A stretch of DNA of 64,000 bases from Benincasa hispida (lineage: Eukaryota; Streptophyta; Magnoliopsida; Cucurbitales; Cucurbitaceae): assembly GCF_009727055.1 (NCBI RefSeq), contig NC_052351.1:10374821-10438820 (forward strand), given 5' to 3'. Position 1 is the stretch's first letter. Each line of letters starts with the position of its first letter. Made by a program: the position numbers and the translations under genes. Of this stretch, positions 24,085 through 38,029 are shown in pieces. The notes under the pieces were generated by a model. The model worked only from the letters and a program-made list of their open reading frames with translations, ran no database searches and had not been told where the DNA came from.

Positions 24085-24410
24085 TCCAACGCATGACCAT
24101 CGACGCATGACTATCAACGCATATCTTAGGAACATGCATTTCATACTGGGTCCACAGGATTTTGGTTGTCGAGTAAAATTGACTTCTAATTTCCCGCCAT
24201 CAATGAGCCAAAACTTCAGAAAGGTTTGCCAAGATATACGTCGAGGTCTTTTCATTTGTCTGCATCTAGCACTCCTATGCCTCCCGAACGTTTCGAGTGG
24301 CATTTTGGGCTGGGACTGGAAAACATTCCTCCAACAGGAAAAATCATAAGTCATCGATGTTCGAAACTGTATTGATTATGTTCTTCTAGGTCATGTAATT
24401 ATCGCTAATT
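24085..24410 (-). pseudogene. Copia gag 5' remnant
   Basis: The + strand string CCTATGCCTCCCGAACGTTTCGAG at about 24275 is nearly identical to 46728-46746 in the gag of the Copia at 41261-51435 (read on the minus strand it encodes the EAYEKW-type region). The gag start lies near 24400. Only the first 100 or so codons remain, with lesions, before the sequence changes to gypsy LTR at about 24085. It belongs to the element whose 5' LTR is 29071-31073. Confidence 0.6.
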
Positions 24411-24929
24411 AATTTTTCAGCAGCAAGCATATTTAAAATTGCAGAAGTCATATTGAAAATTGCTGAAACATACAATTTATTTATTTATATTAGTAATCCA
24501 CGCATTATCCATCTTAGCCAATATAAAAACCAACCAAGTTTAACACAATAATTCAATGCACCATATGTGAAATCTATTTTGCAATGATATTTCAGTAAGG
24601 CAGGGTAAAAGCCACCATAGGGTGATCAAGTACTTCTTCATTGAAATAAGAACATCTTAACCAATATACAAAACAACTCCTTATTATTGTAAATATTAGT
24701 CACCATTGTTCAGTCCAGAAATTGTTAACTAGCTTATCATTTTCTTGTTAGTGTAACACTTCAATTTAGATTCTAGAGTTTTGCCCCAATGAACCAACCC
24801 TAGGAAAAAAACGATTGGGGCAAAAATTAAAGCAACTCTATCCATTTATCGAGTTTGAGTAAAGAGTCATGTAAATGCCATCTGTAGAGGGCATAAGCAA
24901 AGGTGCCTCGAGGCCGAGCATGAATATTT

Positions 24930-24934
24930 ACTAC
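24930..24934. repeat. Target-site duplication ACTAC, left copy; partner 27282-27286
   Basis: Identical 5-bp direct repeats (ACTAC) abut the LTR tips TGTAAC... and ...GTTACA. This proves integrase-mediated insertion and the precise borders of the solo LTR. Confidence 0.9.
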
Positions 24935-27281
24935 TGTAACGACTCGACCCCCTAGGACTTAGGTTAGGTCATTACTAAAATAAATGCATGCATAGAATTT
25001 AAAACGATGTTCAGTTATGTTGAAATAAATGTTAATTAAACAAGAAAAGTTCAAAAGACATTTATTAAATGCAATTGTTAAAACAATAATAGGGTACCCA
25101 TAATTCGTAAAGACTATTAAAAGTATATAAAAGAAATAATCCTTAATAATAAGTTTAAAACAATAAAACTAAACATTAAGGGAAAAATAAGGACTCTAAA
25201 TGTCATGATACGGAAACATAAAAACTAGTTCCAATGGCACGATCACGAATTCCGCTGCGCCATCGCCGGTGCATCTCTACCCTTACTTGAAACATCAACA
25301 TAAGAAAGAATGAGCATGAAATACTCAGTAAGTAACCCCACCACTAGGGTCAGGCTAGACATCTATGTCCTCTAGATACCCACCTATGGCACATAAAAAA
25401 AAATGGAACAAACGAGAGACTGAGTCCTATCCTATTGTAGTTAAGTATGCCCACAAAACTGGTGAACCCCGAAGGGAAACACAAACTGGTGAATCCTGAA
25501 GGAAACACAAACTGGTGAATCCCGAAGGAAACACAAAATTGGTGAATCCCGAAGGAAACACAAAACTGGTGAATCCCGAAGGAAACACAAACTGGTGAAT
25601 CCAGAAGGAAACACAAACTGGTGAATCTCGAAGGAAACACAAACTGGTGGGCGTCTAACTAATCAATGAGGATAGTCACACGGTCTCAACGTTCTAAGAA
25701 TCAACATTGTACAATTCTAGAACATACATGAAAATCCTTGATACCATGGCTTCATCACATACACATGATTATTGACAATATATTATACTACATTCATGTA
25801 TACCTTACATCATAATTCCACAGCATGCAAGTATGCCTCAACATCAGCAGATCAGATATCAATATATGAAAACACATACCATCACATACTAACGATCAAG
25901 TGCCTAGGTGTATCTTTAAACAAAACAGAACCCGTGCTAGAACATGCTTGATTCAGGTCATACTATCAGTCAACATACTAATATTTACCATAACATACAC
26001 TTATCACGTAAGCATACAAATAAAACCTGGCCCGTGGGCAGTTCCAATGGTAAGATTACTTACCTTAGTCAAAATTCCACAGATAAACTCCAACAACCAA
26101 ACGATGACCGTGATTTGAAGAAACAACCCTACCATATGAATACAACCATAAAACTTCAGTCCAATAATAATTGCGACACCTCAGATTCAAAACCACAACA
26201 CCCCAAAAGCTTACCTAAGGGACTTGATTAACAACCACTCCAAAATCTCCTTCCAACAGATTTTAACTCCCAATGGACGACAACTTGGAACTTTAAAGAT
26301 ACAAGAGTTAAGTCATCTTAATTCAGTAATCAAAGCGTGCCCACAAACCAACAATAAAGACCATAACTCTTACCAAAATTCTTGTCGAATGATCTTGAAT
26401 CCACTAGACAGTCACTACTGTAATTTCCCAAGCTCAAATCTAAAATCAAGATAATGCGACTAATTTAATCTTTAATCCAACTTAGTGGGCATCCAAAATC
26501 TTTCTAGAAACCCAACCACAAAATAGATCTTACCAAAATCTAAGAGTCCGACGAAGACCCACGCAACAAAAGATAGGCAGCGCGGCGATGGACAATGGAG
26601 GAACCAGCCGGACGCGGCAGCGGCTCAAGCTGCTAGGAGATAGCGACGGAGTGCGGCGATTAAGGGCTGGAGCGGCAGCGGCGATTCAGACCGACTGGGT
26701 GAGATCCAGCGGTGCAACTGGCGACACACAGGTCCGGTGGCTTAAGCGGCAAAGGGAGGAAGTGAGAGAGCCATGATGGTCAGCGGCGAGCGACGACACG
26801 TCTGCCGAATTTGGTGAGGAGGGTTTGCCTACCGGATCTGGGGAGGAGGGTGCACCTACCGGATATGATGAGAAAGGCGAGTCTGGGTTGTGAGGAGGGC
26901 TCGGCGGCGACGGACGGCTATGAGGGGCAGGGCGCTCGAGCGAGAGAGACGCGTGAAGGAAATGGAGGAGAGGGGGCCTTTTTATTTTTAAAAAAACTAA
27001 TAATAATAATAATAAAAGGAAAATAGTATAACTCTAATTAAATCCTTTCCTTAACCCACTTTATACTATTAATTCCTTTCCTTTTTCCAAAAATAATTAA
27101 TTCTTGCCATAACTTTTCAAATTGAATTTGAAAATTGAATAATTTTCACGACAACACTTAAATCCTCGCACTTATACTTTAAATTCAAAATACCAAACAT
27201 GCCATTTAACTAAGGACAATTACTGAAAAAGAAAAAGTTTTATATTATTAATAAATAAATAAAAAGGTGTGGGATGTTACA
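24935..27281 (-). repeat. Gypsy solo LTR (2347 bp) with perfect target duplication
   Basis: It has TGTAAC/GTTACA inverted tips, a 5-bp duplication and no interior. On the minus strand it starts TGTAACATCCCACACC and ends ...GTCGAGTCGTTACA, a common form for Tekay/Del-like chromovirus LTRs in plants; the block ACTTACTGAGTATTTCATGC (minus, near 25330) fits the R-U5 side. It is inserted in the leader of the Copia element ending at 31073. A GC-rich stretch at 26560-26970 contains open frames (for example 26588-26776) of low-complexity R/G/A composition that I do not regard as genes. Solo LTRs arise by recombination between the two LTRs. Confidence 0.85.
25454..25650. repeat. Tandem repeat, about 26-27 bp unit, seven full copies
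   Basis: Unit AAACTGGTGAATCCCGAAGG plus AAACAC, repeated seven times with few differences and ending in a partial copy. It lies inside the gypsy solo LTR. All minus-strand frames read as periodic peptides simply because of the repeat. Confidence 0.95.
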
Positions 27282-29070
27282 ACTACAAACTAATGAGAGA
27301 GACTTTGGGATGTGTTGACACACGTCCCGCTCCCACTTACTATATACACTTTCTCCATTCAACTTGGTATTGACCTATACAAACATCACCCCTAGTGGGA
27401 CACAAGCAAAGGTTCCTCGAGGCCGAGTATAGGTCTCACAGTGCAAACTATGAAGGAGAAACATGAAAAGGAAAAATGAAGTATCATATACCGCATTTTT
27501 CTCCCACTGAGTGTTTTACCCAAGGTTAATTTAGAAATATGGCTATTTATTTTACTAAGTGATTGTTTAAGTTTTCCCAAAAGTAACACTTAGTCTGGAT
27601 AGTTAAACAATTTTGATTAATGTTCATTAAACATTTTAACAAACTTTAATCAACAATTACATGCTTGTAGCAAATTTATCTAATTCACTTTCCTGGCCAA
27701 TTCCTAGGTAGAGGTATTCCGTTTCCATCAACTTAAACCATCCTAAACAGAACTAGCCTTAGACAAAGGTCCCTTATAGATACATTTACTATAATTTTAA
27801 TCTTTTATTAAAACTAATTTAATCCTTTTAAATTGATTAAAAAGATTAAACTAATTTCTAATCATATTAGAAATATTGTGATCTTAGGTCTATGTGAATC
27901 ATATTTTAAACTATTTTAAAAAAATATTTTAACCTAAGTTTGCATGCAATTCTGAATTATTGATTTTAATTTTTAATTTCATTTAATTATAACGATTATA
28001 AAATAAATGAAACAAATTAAAACCATTCATTGCATTTGATATCATATTTAGGAAAAATTATAAGAATTATAAAGTTACCTAAAGTAATGACATACTTCAT
28101 GCAATTCCCATTTCATTACTTAACATACATAATATTTATTTAATAAAGTAATGAAATCTATAATGACATTCATCCAAACATGCTAACTATATATTATATA
28201 ACAATTAAAATATAATGATGCATGATAATGTCACTAATGCATGCAAACATATATTATAATATTTATATTATATGATGCATCAATATGCTATAAAATTAAA
28301 TCATGCAACTATATTACAACATTTATAATATCCATGATGCATGATTAAATGCATAACCTATGGTGAAATTTTCTATATGGCATACATTATGACATATATT
28401 AAATAAAAATAAATCATACATCAAATGCATAATTTAAAGAACAATATATGAACTGGGATTGGACTCCTAAACAATTAATTAAATTAATATACATTTATAT
28501 TAATTTAATAAATTACAAACTAACTATTATAACAAAAAACTGTTGAACCGTACCAAAAACTCGAACCAAGTCGTGAACCACTCAAACCAAGCGAACCGGA
28601 CATGAGCTGAACCACGAACCGAACCACTCGTGAACTGCGTCATTTTTTCGTCTCAGAGTATTGTAATGCTATGGAAAAAATCTCCATCCGTCTCTTCACA
28701 ACATTGCAACATTAGGACACAGTGTCACAATACTGTTGTACAATTGTGTATTGTATAGCAACGATCTCCATCGTTTCTACTCTGATTTAGACCTCATTTT
28801 CTCCAGAAAATTGTCAAAAAACACTCGAACAACACGAACAATTAACTTACAGACTCGATTGAAAATTAATGCCCAAAACAGTGGGCCCTTACAAACCAAA
28901 TTTATAATCTAAAGTAGTAAATTCTAAAGATCAATCCCAAAAAATCCATAATTGTAAAACTCATAACCATTCATCAACATGAAGTAGTACAGTAATGCAA
29001 CCCACCATTAAAACGAATTTTAATTCCAGAAATATTGAAATTTGGACTTAAAACCTACTCTGATACCAAT

Positions 29071-31073
29071 TCAAGGACTGTGAGGTCTGGTGCGAAAGTG
29101 TGGATCATGTCCCCATTTTAAATTTCGCAAAGAATTAAAATTAAAGAAGAACATTATGCATATTATCAAAAAAAAAAAAAAAAATTACAGATGCTTTTAG
29201 AATTAAACAATGAAAGGAATTAGGGTTAGAATTATACTAACCTTTGAAGAACCTTCTTCACGATAATCCTCATCGATCCGGTCACGATCCCTCGTCTTGA
29301 AATCTCGAACAAAACCAAAAACCACAGCAAAACCAAATCACTATTTAGTTGGACACCACTACTAGTGAGCCTTCTGTATTCTCCTTAAAGGTTGAGAATT
29401 AGTAGAAGTTGTGTGGACTCTGTTGATTTTGGGAGAGAGAGGAAGATTTTTCTGAGACTGAGTTTTTGCAAGAGAATTAGTTCGGGGAGATTTTTCACAC
29501 ACAAACTTCATGTGATCTCCTTAGTGAAGAAGATCAAAAAACGTAAAACCAACTCCCACTCCCACATGATTTTGCTTGATAGTATTAAGGGGAAGGAAGT
29601 TGTAACTCCCTCCCTTTAATTTAAAATTAAATTCAATTAAATTTATAAAATATAATAATAACTAATTATATATATATATATATATAATGTTATATAGTTA
29701 TAATATATATAGTTATTAATATATATTATGTTATATCAAATATAATTTAATCTATAGTTCCAAAAGTCTCAATAATTCATGGTATTTAATATTAAATAAA
29801 ATTTATATTAAATTTAATTATATGAATCCAAATTTCATATAATTAGTATTTGAATTCATATTCAAATATTTATTTTCTCTTATAATAAACTTTGTATAAC
29901 GTATCAAATAAATTATATTAATTATATCACATATAATTAATGAAATTAATTATATCATATATATAATTTTCCTTAATAATTTGAAACAACTAAATTAATC
30001 AAAGTTAATTCTAATAATCCCCGTTGAGCTATAAAAGAGACCTTAATGGACCTAATAGATTGAAGATTCGATGGTAACTTGAATAAATTAATTACTCTCT
30101 TAATTAAATCACTCAACATCCAATAAGTGTCGGTCACCCATTAAGACTGATAGCTACACTCTTCGCACTACAGATATATTTCTGTATCTATTGGATATAA
30201 CCAGTCAGCAGTGTGATGACCTTCACAAATTGCTCGTACGTACAACTATGCAAAAATTACCTTTTTGCCCTTATAGTTACATCTAACTCCTAAGTACTTA
30301 TTAATCCCTCTAATGAACAATAATTCATAGTCCAACTATGACCAAACCCCTCCTGAGCCAAGAGAGGGTGTGACGCCACATTGTTCAAGCCCTGAATCAG
30401 CCCTTAAGGTAACAATTTATCTACTTACCCGAACATTTCGAGAATGAGTGAATTCCATCTTGTGTAGTTGTGTTCCCAACTCCCCAATCAAACGAATCTC
30501 CAAAATGATAAGCATATTGAGTCGGCGATCTGGCCACTCTCACCCATGCAAACCAAAGAACTGCCTTCATAGGCATGAGTTCACAACTCACTCAGAATTT
30601 AAGTCATGTGACCTATGGTCATCCTGGTGAAATGTAAGTCTCTGCTATTAACGTCGTTATATAATGAGACTATTCATTTTGTAGTCCGATCTTATACAAA
30701 CTCTATTGTATAGACCACCCTCGCTCACATGTTTCTATATGAATGATCAAGATCAGATCATTTGTAGAACTTTACAATAATTGTAACATCTATAAAGTGG
30801 GTCGTATTCGTAGTATCACCGGGATAGGGTATCCAACCTTATCTAACTACTACAGACCATTTAGGTTATCACTTAAATATGATCCACCTGTATGTCTCTA
30901 CATACATGTTTAAGCTACAAAAGAAAACCTTGGATGTTAGTTTGTTGGTTTTGTGGGTTAATGCTACTAAATATCAAATAAAATACCTCAGATTTCAATA
31001 AGCAAATAAACTATTTGTACTTTACAATTACAATGGTAATAAAGTCACCAAATTTAAGATATCAACCCTAACA
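29071..31073 (-). repeat. Copia 5' LTR (2.0 kb)
   Basis: Minus strand: starts TGTTAGGGTTGATATC at 31073, and ends at 29071 next to ATTGGTATCAGAG. The tip next to the primer site reads TCAAGG on the + strand where sister LTRs have TGAAGG, so the terminal CA has mutated. Blocks shared with 41261-42897 and 49447-51435 include CTCACATGTTTCTATATGAATG-like and GACCATTTAGGTTATCACTTAA segments. It is inserted into the + strand Copia reverse transcriptase that begins at 31074. Confidence 0.8.
29666..29687. repeat. AT dinucleotide microsatellite
   Basis: A run of about eleven TA units within the LTR, surrounded by other TATA-rich sequence to about 29760. Confidence 0.9.
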
Positions 31074-32239
31074 TCTTGTGTCCAAGAAAATCATCAACGG
31101 TAAAGTAGCTTTCTTGGTACTTTTTGTGGACGATATCATACTCATTGGGAATGATGTAGGGTTCCTTACTAATATTAGAAAATTTACTAGAAACCCAATT
31201 CCAAATGAAAGACTTGGGAGAGACCCAGTATGTAATTGGGATCCAAATTATTAGGGATCACAAGAACAGAACATTGGCTTTGTCTCAAACAACTTATATT
31301 GAAAAAATGTTTACTCGATATTCAATGTAGAACTCTAAGAAGGGTTTATTACCTTTCAGGCACGGGGTTCACTTGTCTACGGAACGGTGTCCTATGACAC
31401 CTTAAGAAATTGAGGATATGAGACATATTCCCTATGCCTCAACTATGGGCAGCTTAATGTATGCTCTACTCTGCACTAGACCAGACATTTGTTATGCAGT
31501 AGGAATAAATAGTAGGTACTAGTCCAATCCAGGGTTAGACAGCTGGACTGCAGTAAAAAACATCATCAAGTATCTTAGGTGAATGAGGGACTACAAGCTG
31601 GTGTATGGAGCTAAGGATTTGATCCTTATGAGATACACCGACTCTAATTTCCAAACTGACAAGGATTCTAGAAAATTCATGTCAGGATCAGTGTTTACCC
31701 TGAATGGGGGAGCTATAGTAGGCCTAGCATCAAGCAAGGATGCATTGCAGATTCCACTATGAAGGCTGAATATGTAGCTGCTTGTGAAGCAGCAAAGGAA
31801 GTAGCTTGGCTCAGGAAGATCCTAAGTGATTTGAAAGTGGTTCCAAACATGGACTTGCATATCACTTTATACTGTGACAACAATGGGGCAGTAACAAACT
31901 ATAAAGAGCCTCGCAACAACAAAAGAGGAAAACATATTTAGAGGAAGTATCACCTGATACGGGAGATTGTATAATGAGAAGATGTGATCGTTACAAATAT
32001 CGTTTCAGAGCACAACATTGCTAATCCATTTATGGAGACTCTCTCAACTAATGTGTTTGAAAGTCATTTAGAGAGTCTAGGTCTACGAGACATGTACATT
32101 CTATAATCTAGGACAAGTGCGAGATGTGTAATGGGTATATGGATGCCCTAGTTTATTGTAATTATTTACCATTTCCACTGTTTTGGGTTTTGTTATTATG
32201 TACATCCCACTAACTAGAATTTTAGTTCAAGTGAGAGTT
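31074..32239 (+). pseudogene. Copia reverse transcriptase / RNase H 3' fragment (+ strand)
   Basis: Opens inside RT with KKIINGKVAFLVL then FVDDIILIGND (31127-31157; the usual YVDD has become FVDD). It continues through a thumb region, the GSLMYALLCTRPDICYAV block (31450-31500) and RNase H (31560-31990, including MKAEYVAACEAAKEVAWLRK and YCDNNGA), and ends with LESLGLRDMYI-like codons at about 32095. Several stops interrupt it. The 5' half is missing because an LTR of another Copia abuts at 31073. It retains the RNase H core lost from the element at 4287-12949. Confidence 0.85.
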
Positions 32240-32470
32240 TGTTAGGTTTTATGCCCTAAAACTCGTAGATAATAAATGTAAATAATCTATCGATATTATT
32301 TCAATAAGTGTTATTGATTGTGTTTTTTTTTTTTTTTTTTTTGTCTTAATAATCCTAAATCCAACAAACTAACATCCTAGGTTGTATTTTGAGTTCTGTG
32401 GAGACATACATGGATCAACGTTCAAGATACAACTGAAAGGGTCTATAGTATAGGGATAATTCTTAATTTC
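32240..32470 (+). repeat. Truncated Copia 3' LTR (+ strand)
   Basis: After the polypurine CAAGTGAGAGTT the LTR starts TGTTAGGTTTTATGCCC at 32240. It carries a 22-base T run (32321-32342) and the block CCAACAAACTAACATCCTAGG, shared in reverse complement with about 30937-30960 of the LTR at 29071-31073. It fades out near 32470; the rest of the LTR is gone. Confidence 0.7.
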
Positions 32471-33328
32471 TTACTACCATTAAATTTTTTCTTCATGTAT
32501 CCGATCATAAATACATATATTTTATATGATTTCAAGGTCTTCCTCTTTACTATTATTACTTTTTAGTTATTTTATAATGGATGTTTTCTTTTTAGGGTAG
32601 TACACCAGATGCACCAATCTTTTTACATCCCTTTTCATCCCTCACATAAAAAAATATTAAAATATTTCAAAAAAAAGAAAAAAGCAAAATTTGCCACATG
32701 ACAAGTTATGATTGGACAATTTGATGAGATGCACAAAGATAGATGATGCTCGGGATGCACCTAAGTATTTTTTCTTCTTTTTAAGATGAGCAAAGGAGAC
32801 ATATACATAAAAATGGGAGATTTTTAGAAATAGAAAAATAAGGGAAACTATTTGCACAAAATAGTAAAATTTTAATATTATTTAATAGAGGCCGATAGAA
32901 ATCTATCCGTGTCTATGAGGAATAGAAACTAAAGGAAGTCTATCACGGATAGATGTCGGTAAAAATATATTAGCGTCTATCAGTATTTCTTTTGCTATGT
33001 AAATCATTTAACACTTTCTCTATCCGTAAAAATTTTCAAAAAAAAAAAAAAATATCACTCGTGTAGAAAACTAGTTTTCAAAATATATGAATAAAATCGC
33101 TGTTAAACTTAAACAGAACACATTAATGGCTTGCAAGAATTTTCCAAAAGGTAGGTGAAGAATGTGGACAAGATGTAAACACGTGTTAGTAAAATACTAA
33201 GTCAGAGTCAAAGCCGTCGGCTTCCACACAGATTTTTCCAGTGGAACAACGCGTGATTAGTAGGATCAGAGCTAACTTCTCCGTAAACCCACTGAAATTG
33301 ATGTTCTCTTCTTACCTTGAGAGGGAAA
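32471..33328. other. Upstream region of the CRK gene
   Basis: No genes. Around 32885-33000 there are inverted-repeat-like TCTATCACGGATAGA and related CTATC/GATAG words of the kind found in short non-autonomous DNA elements; borders not defined. A W-box core (TTGAC on the minus strand, 33207-33211) lies about 120 bases before the start codon. WRKY control of CRK genes is known, but one 5-base match is weak evidence. No clear TATA box was found close to the start. Confidence 0.4.
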
Positions 33329-35948
<2,620 letters not shown>

Positions 35949-36893
35949 ATTGTCATCACACATGCGGGTAAAGTATACATGTTTTAGAAGTCGTTTTTGA
36001 GTTTGAGGAACTGTGGATTTCCATATTTGATGGATTATTTGTATGTATTTTTATTGTTCAATGGACCATTATCAACAGGAGTAAAGAAAACTTTGGTGCT
36101 AACTAGACTTGCACCTATCTTTGTTCAACTCACCAAGTTAACCAATTAAAATTAGTTATGTGGCAAATAATTTTTTTTAAAATTGAATTATTATTATTTG
36201 CTACTTTACAAAGGAGGGTTGCATGGTTTAACTACAATCTAAATTATACGAAATCATTGTACTGATAAAACATCGTAAAGCTAGCTTAACGTCCTTAACT
36301 TTTGGGATCCATGATGGATCAACCACAAAAAAAGAAAAAAAAAAAATATTCTCCCTGTGTTCTTCTTAAGGTCCCGTTCGAATAGTCTTGCACAACAATC
36401 TTATCCAAAATTAGCTTCTTTTTGGATAGTCTGACTTTTGGTGTACTTTATTTTAAGAAGAGGAATAAGATTTATATATTTGTTATGTGAGTTTGTGGAA
36501 ATTTTGTTATTCTCAAACAAATTTTGAACTTCAGTCCTAATATCAACAATTTGGAGTATCAATCAAACTGAGGATAACTTAACTCGCCTAAAATACTAAG
36601 AAGTTAAGAGAAAACAAATTTGGCGGGTAATTATTTGGTTACTATTTGATCAAGTTGAATGCCTTAAAGAAGTGTTAATTTTAGTATGAAAATAATTTTT
36701 TTTTAGAATTATACTTTTGATATACCACTGATACATTTTAAATGAATTTTGAAATAGTACTGATAAACTATTAGTACATTAATGTAATACTTTGTATTGC
36801 ATTTTGAACAAATTATAGTATGCATATTGATACATTAATGATATACTTGAAATGTGAAAAAGTGCTAGGATGACTAACCACTCAATATACAAA
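35949..36893. other. 3' flank of the CRK gene, no genes seen
   Basis: AT-rich. The first 100-150 bases probably form the CRK 3' untranslated region (T/G-rich TTTGTATGTATTTTTATTG near 36038). The remainder has no reading frame or repeat that I recognise, up to the start of the Sirevirus LTR. Confidence 0.5.
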
Positions 36894-37692
36894 TGTTAAA
36901 TAGAAAGTACTGACAACAACTCTAACAACAAAAATATTATCAATAAGTAAAAACACACAACAGTTGGTAACCCAGTTCGATGATAACCACCTATGCTTAG
37001 GGGCTAGAAAGTCTAGGAAGGATAATCTACTAATATTAAAGAGTTGAACAATTTACAATGTAATACTTATCTGTAATACACCAACTACTACAGTGGCTCC
37101 CATAGAGCTTAACTCACACTGCACCTAGGCTTCCCCTAGATGTGAGACTCCCTTTCAACTAAATTTAGTCTCCCCCTAAATATGTTAATATTAGCAACTG
37201 ACACTTTGGCACCCGAAAGTTTGTGAGATTCCCCAACAATTATTAGGTCCCCCTAAGTTAGAGAACTTCTCAGATGGCTTAGGCTCCCCTAAGACCGTGA
37301 AACTCTTTAAAGTGTTGCACTCAACAGATGTAGAACATGCACAGCAGAATAGTGAGCAAATGACCAAGAACACAACATAGAATAGTTCGGCCGAAGTATA
37401 GAAAAAAACGTCTTGCTCAATTACAAAAATGTGGCAACCCTAAACAGTTTGCAAAACTCACTTCAAATAAATGAATCCAACAAAGGAAATAAGTCCTCAT
37501 TAGGAATAAAAAGCCGCACATCGAAAAAGGAACATATCGGACTAAATATCACAGTCGGTAATTTCCAGATATGGAAAATATTCTATAGAAAAATACTCTG
37601 ATGTCACAATTGGTGTTAAAACTTTATTTGAATCATTTGCAGAACCACTGCCTTAGAGAAAATTATAACCCCAACAAGCCAAATCTCCAACA
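36894..37692 (-). repeat. Sirevirus 3' LTR (about 0.8 kb)
   Basis: Minus strand: starts TGTTGGAGATTTGGC at 37692, directly after AAAGGGGGAGCT. The other end is placed at 36894 (...TTTAACA), giving TGTT/AACA tips; this left end is a best guess because the 5' LTR is not available for comparison. Includes the minus-strand string GAACTGGGTTACCAACTG (about 36960-36985). Confidence 0.6.
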
Positions 37693-38029
37693 AGCTCCCC
37701 CTTTGGCTTATAATTTTTTTATAGGCAGAACAAAAACAAATTACTATTCAATAATAAGCACAGATGTCTGAAAGCAAGTCTTGATAAAAACAATAACATT
37801 AATAGAACAACACATAACAAGCTAAAACATATCAGTCCCCAAAACAAAAACACATCATAATCAGGAGGAAAAAAGAAACAGTCAGAAACCACCAAACATC
37901 ACCAAACCAAACCACAAATAACTCCCCCTTTCTGGCTGTAAAAAAAAACATCAACGTCATTGTTGAGAAGAGGAAGCACCCACATCCCGAGATAAAACAG
38001 ACAGCATGATTAGTAAAACCTCATCCATC
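37693..38029 (-). promoter_or_regulatory. Sirevirus 3' non-coding tail with two polypurine tracts
   Basis: Minus-strand AAAGGGGGAG occurs at 37695-37704, adjacent to the LTR, and again at 37921-37930. Multiple polypurine tracts upstream of the 3' LTR are characteristic of Sireviruses. The proximal copy is the likely plus-strand priming site. Confidence 0.75.

Larger units (their letters stand above)
24411..29070 (-). other. Copia 5' leader, split by a gypsy solo LTR
   Basis: The two parts, 24411-24934 and 27282-29070, join into one leader comparable with 46900-49430. The outside flank of the insertion carries GTGCCTCGAGGCCGAGCATG (24903), and the leader resumes with AATGAGAGAGACTTTGGGAT (27292), matching the uninterrupted 47355-47410. 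A minus-strand TGGTATCAGAG primer site (+ 29058-29068) precedes the LTR end. The AT-rich part has ATAT/ATTATA repeats and a 17-base A run near 29168. No genes. Confidence 0.75.

Noticed and set aside
25350..25642. Periodic peptide frames on the minus strand (FCVSFGIHQ-like repeats)
   Set aside because: These are by-products of the 26-27 bp DNA tandem repeat; two frames show the same periodicity and there is no gene context.
25454..25650. Regular repeat resembling a CRISPR array
   Set aside because: Units are directly adjacent with no unique spacers, inside a plant gypsy LTR; it is an ordinary tandem repeat.
26588..27026. GC-rich open frames that might be a small host gene
   Set aside because: They lie within the bounded solo LTR (24935-27281), are low-complexity Arg/Gly/Ala-rich and have no recognisable domain.
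33317..33328. Upstream in-frame TTG as the CRK start
   Set aside because: The ATG at 33329 is four codons downstream and is followed directly by a standard signal peptide; non-ATG initiation is unnecessary.
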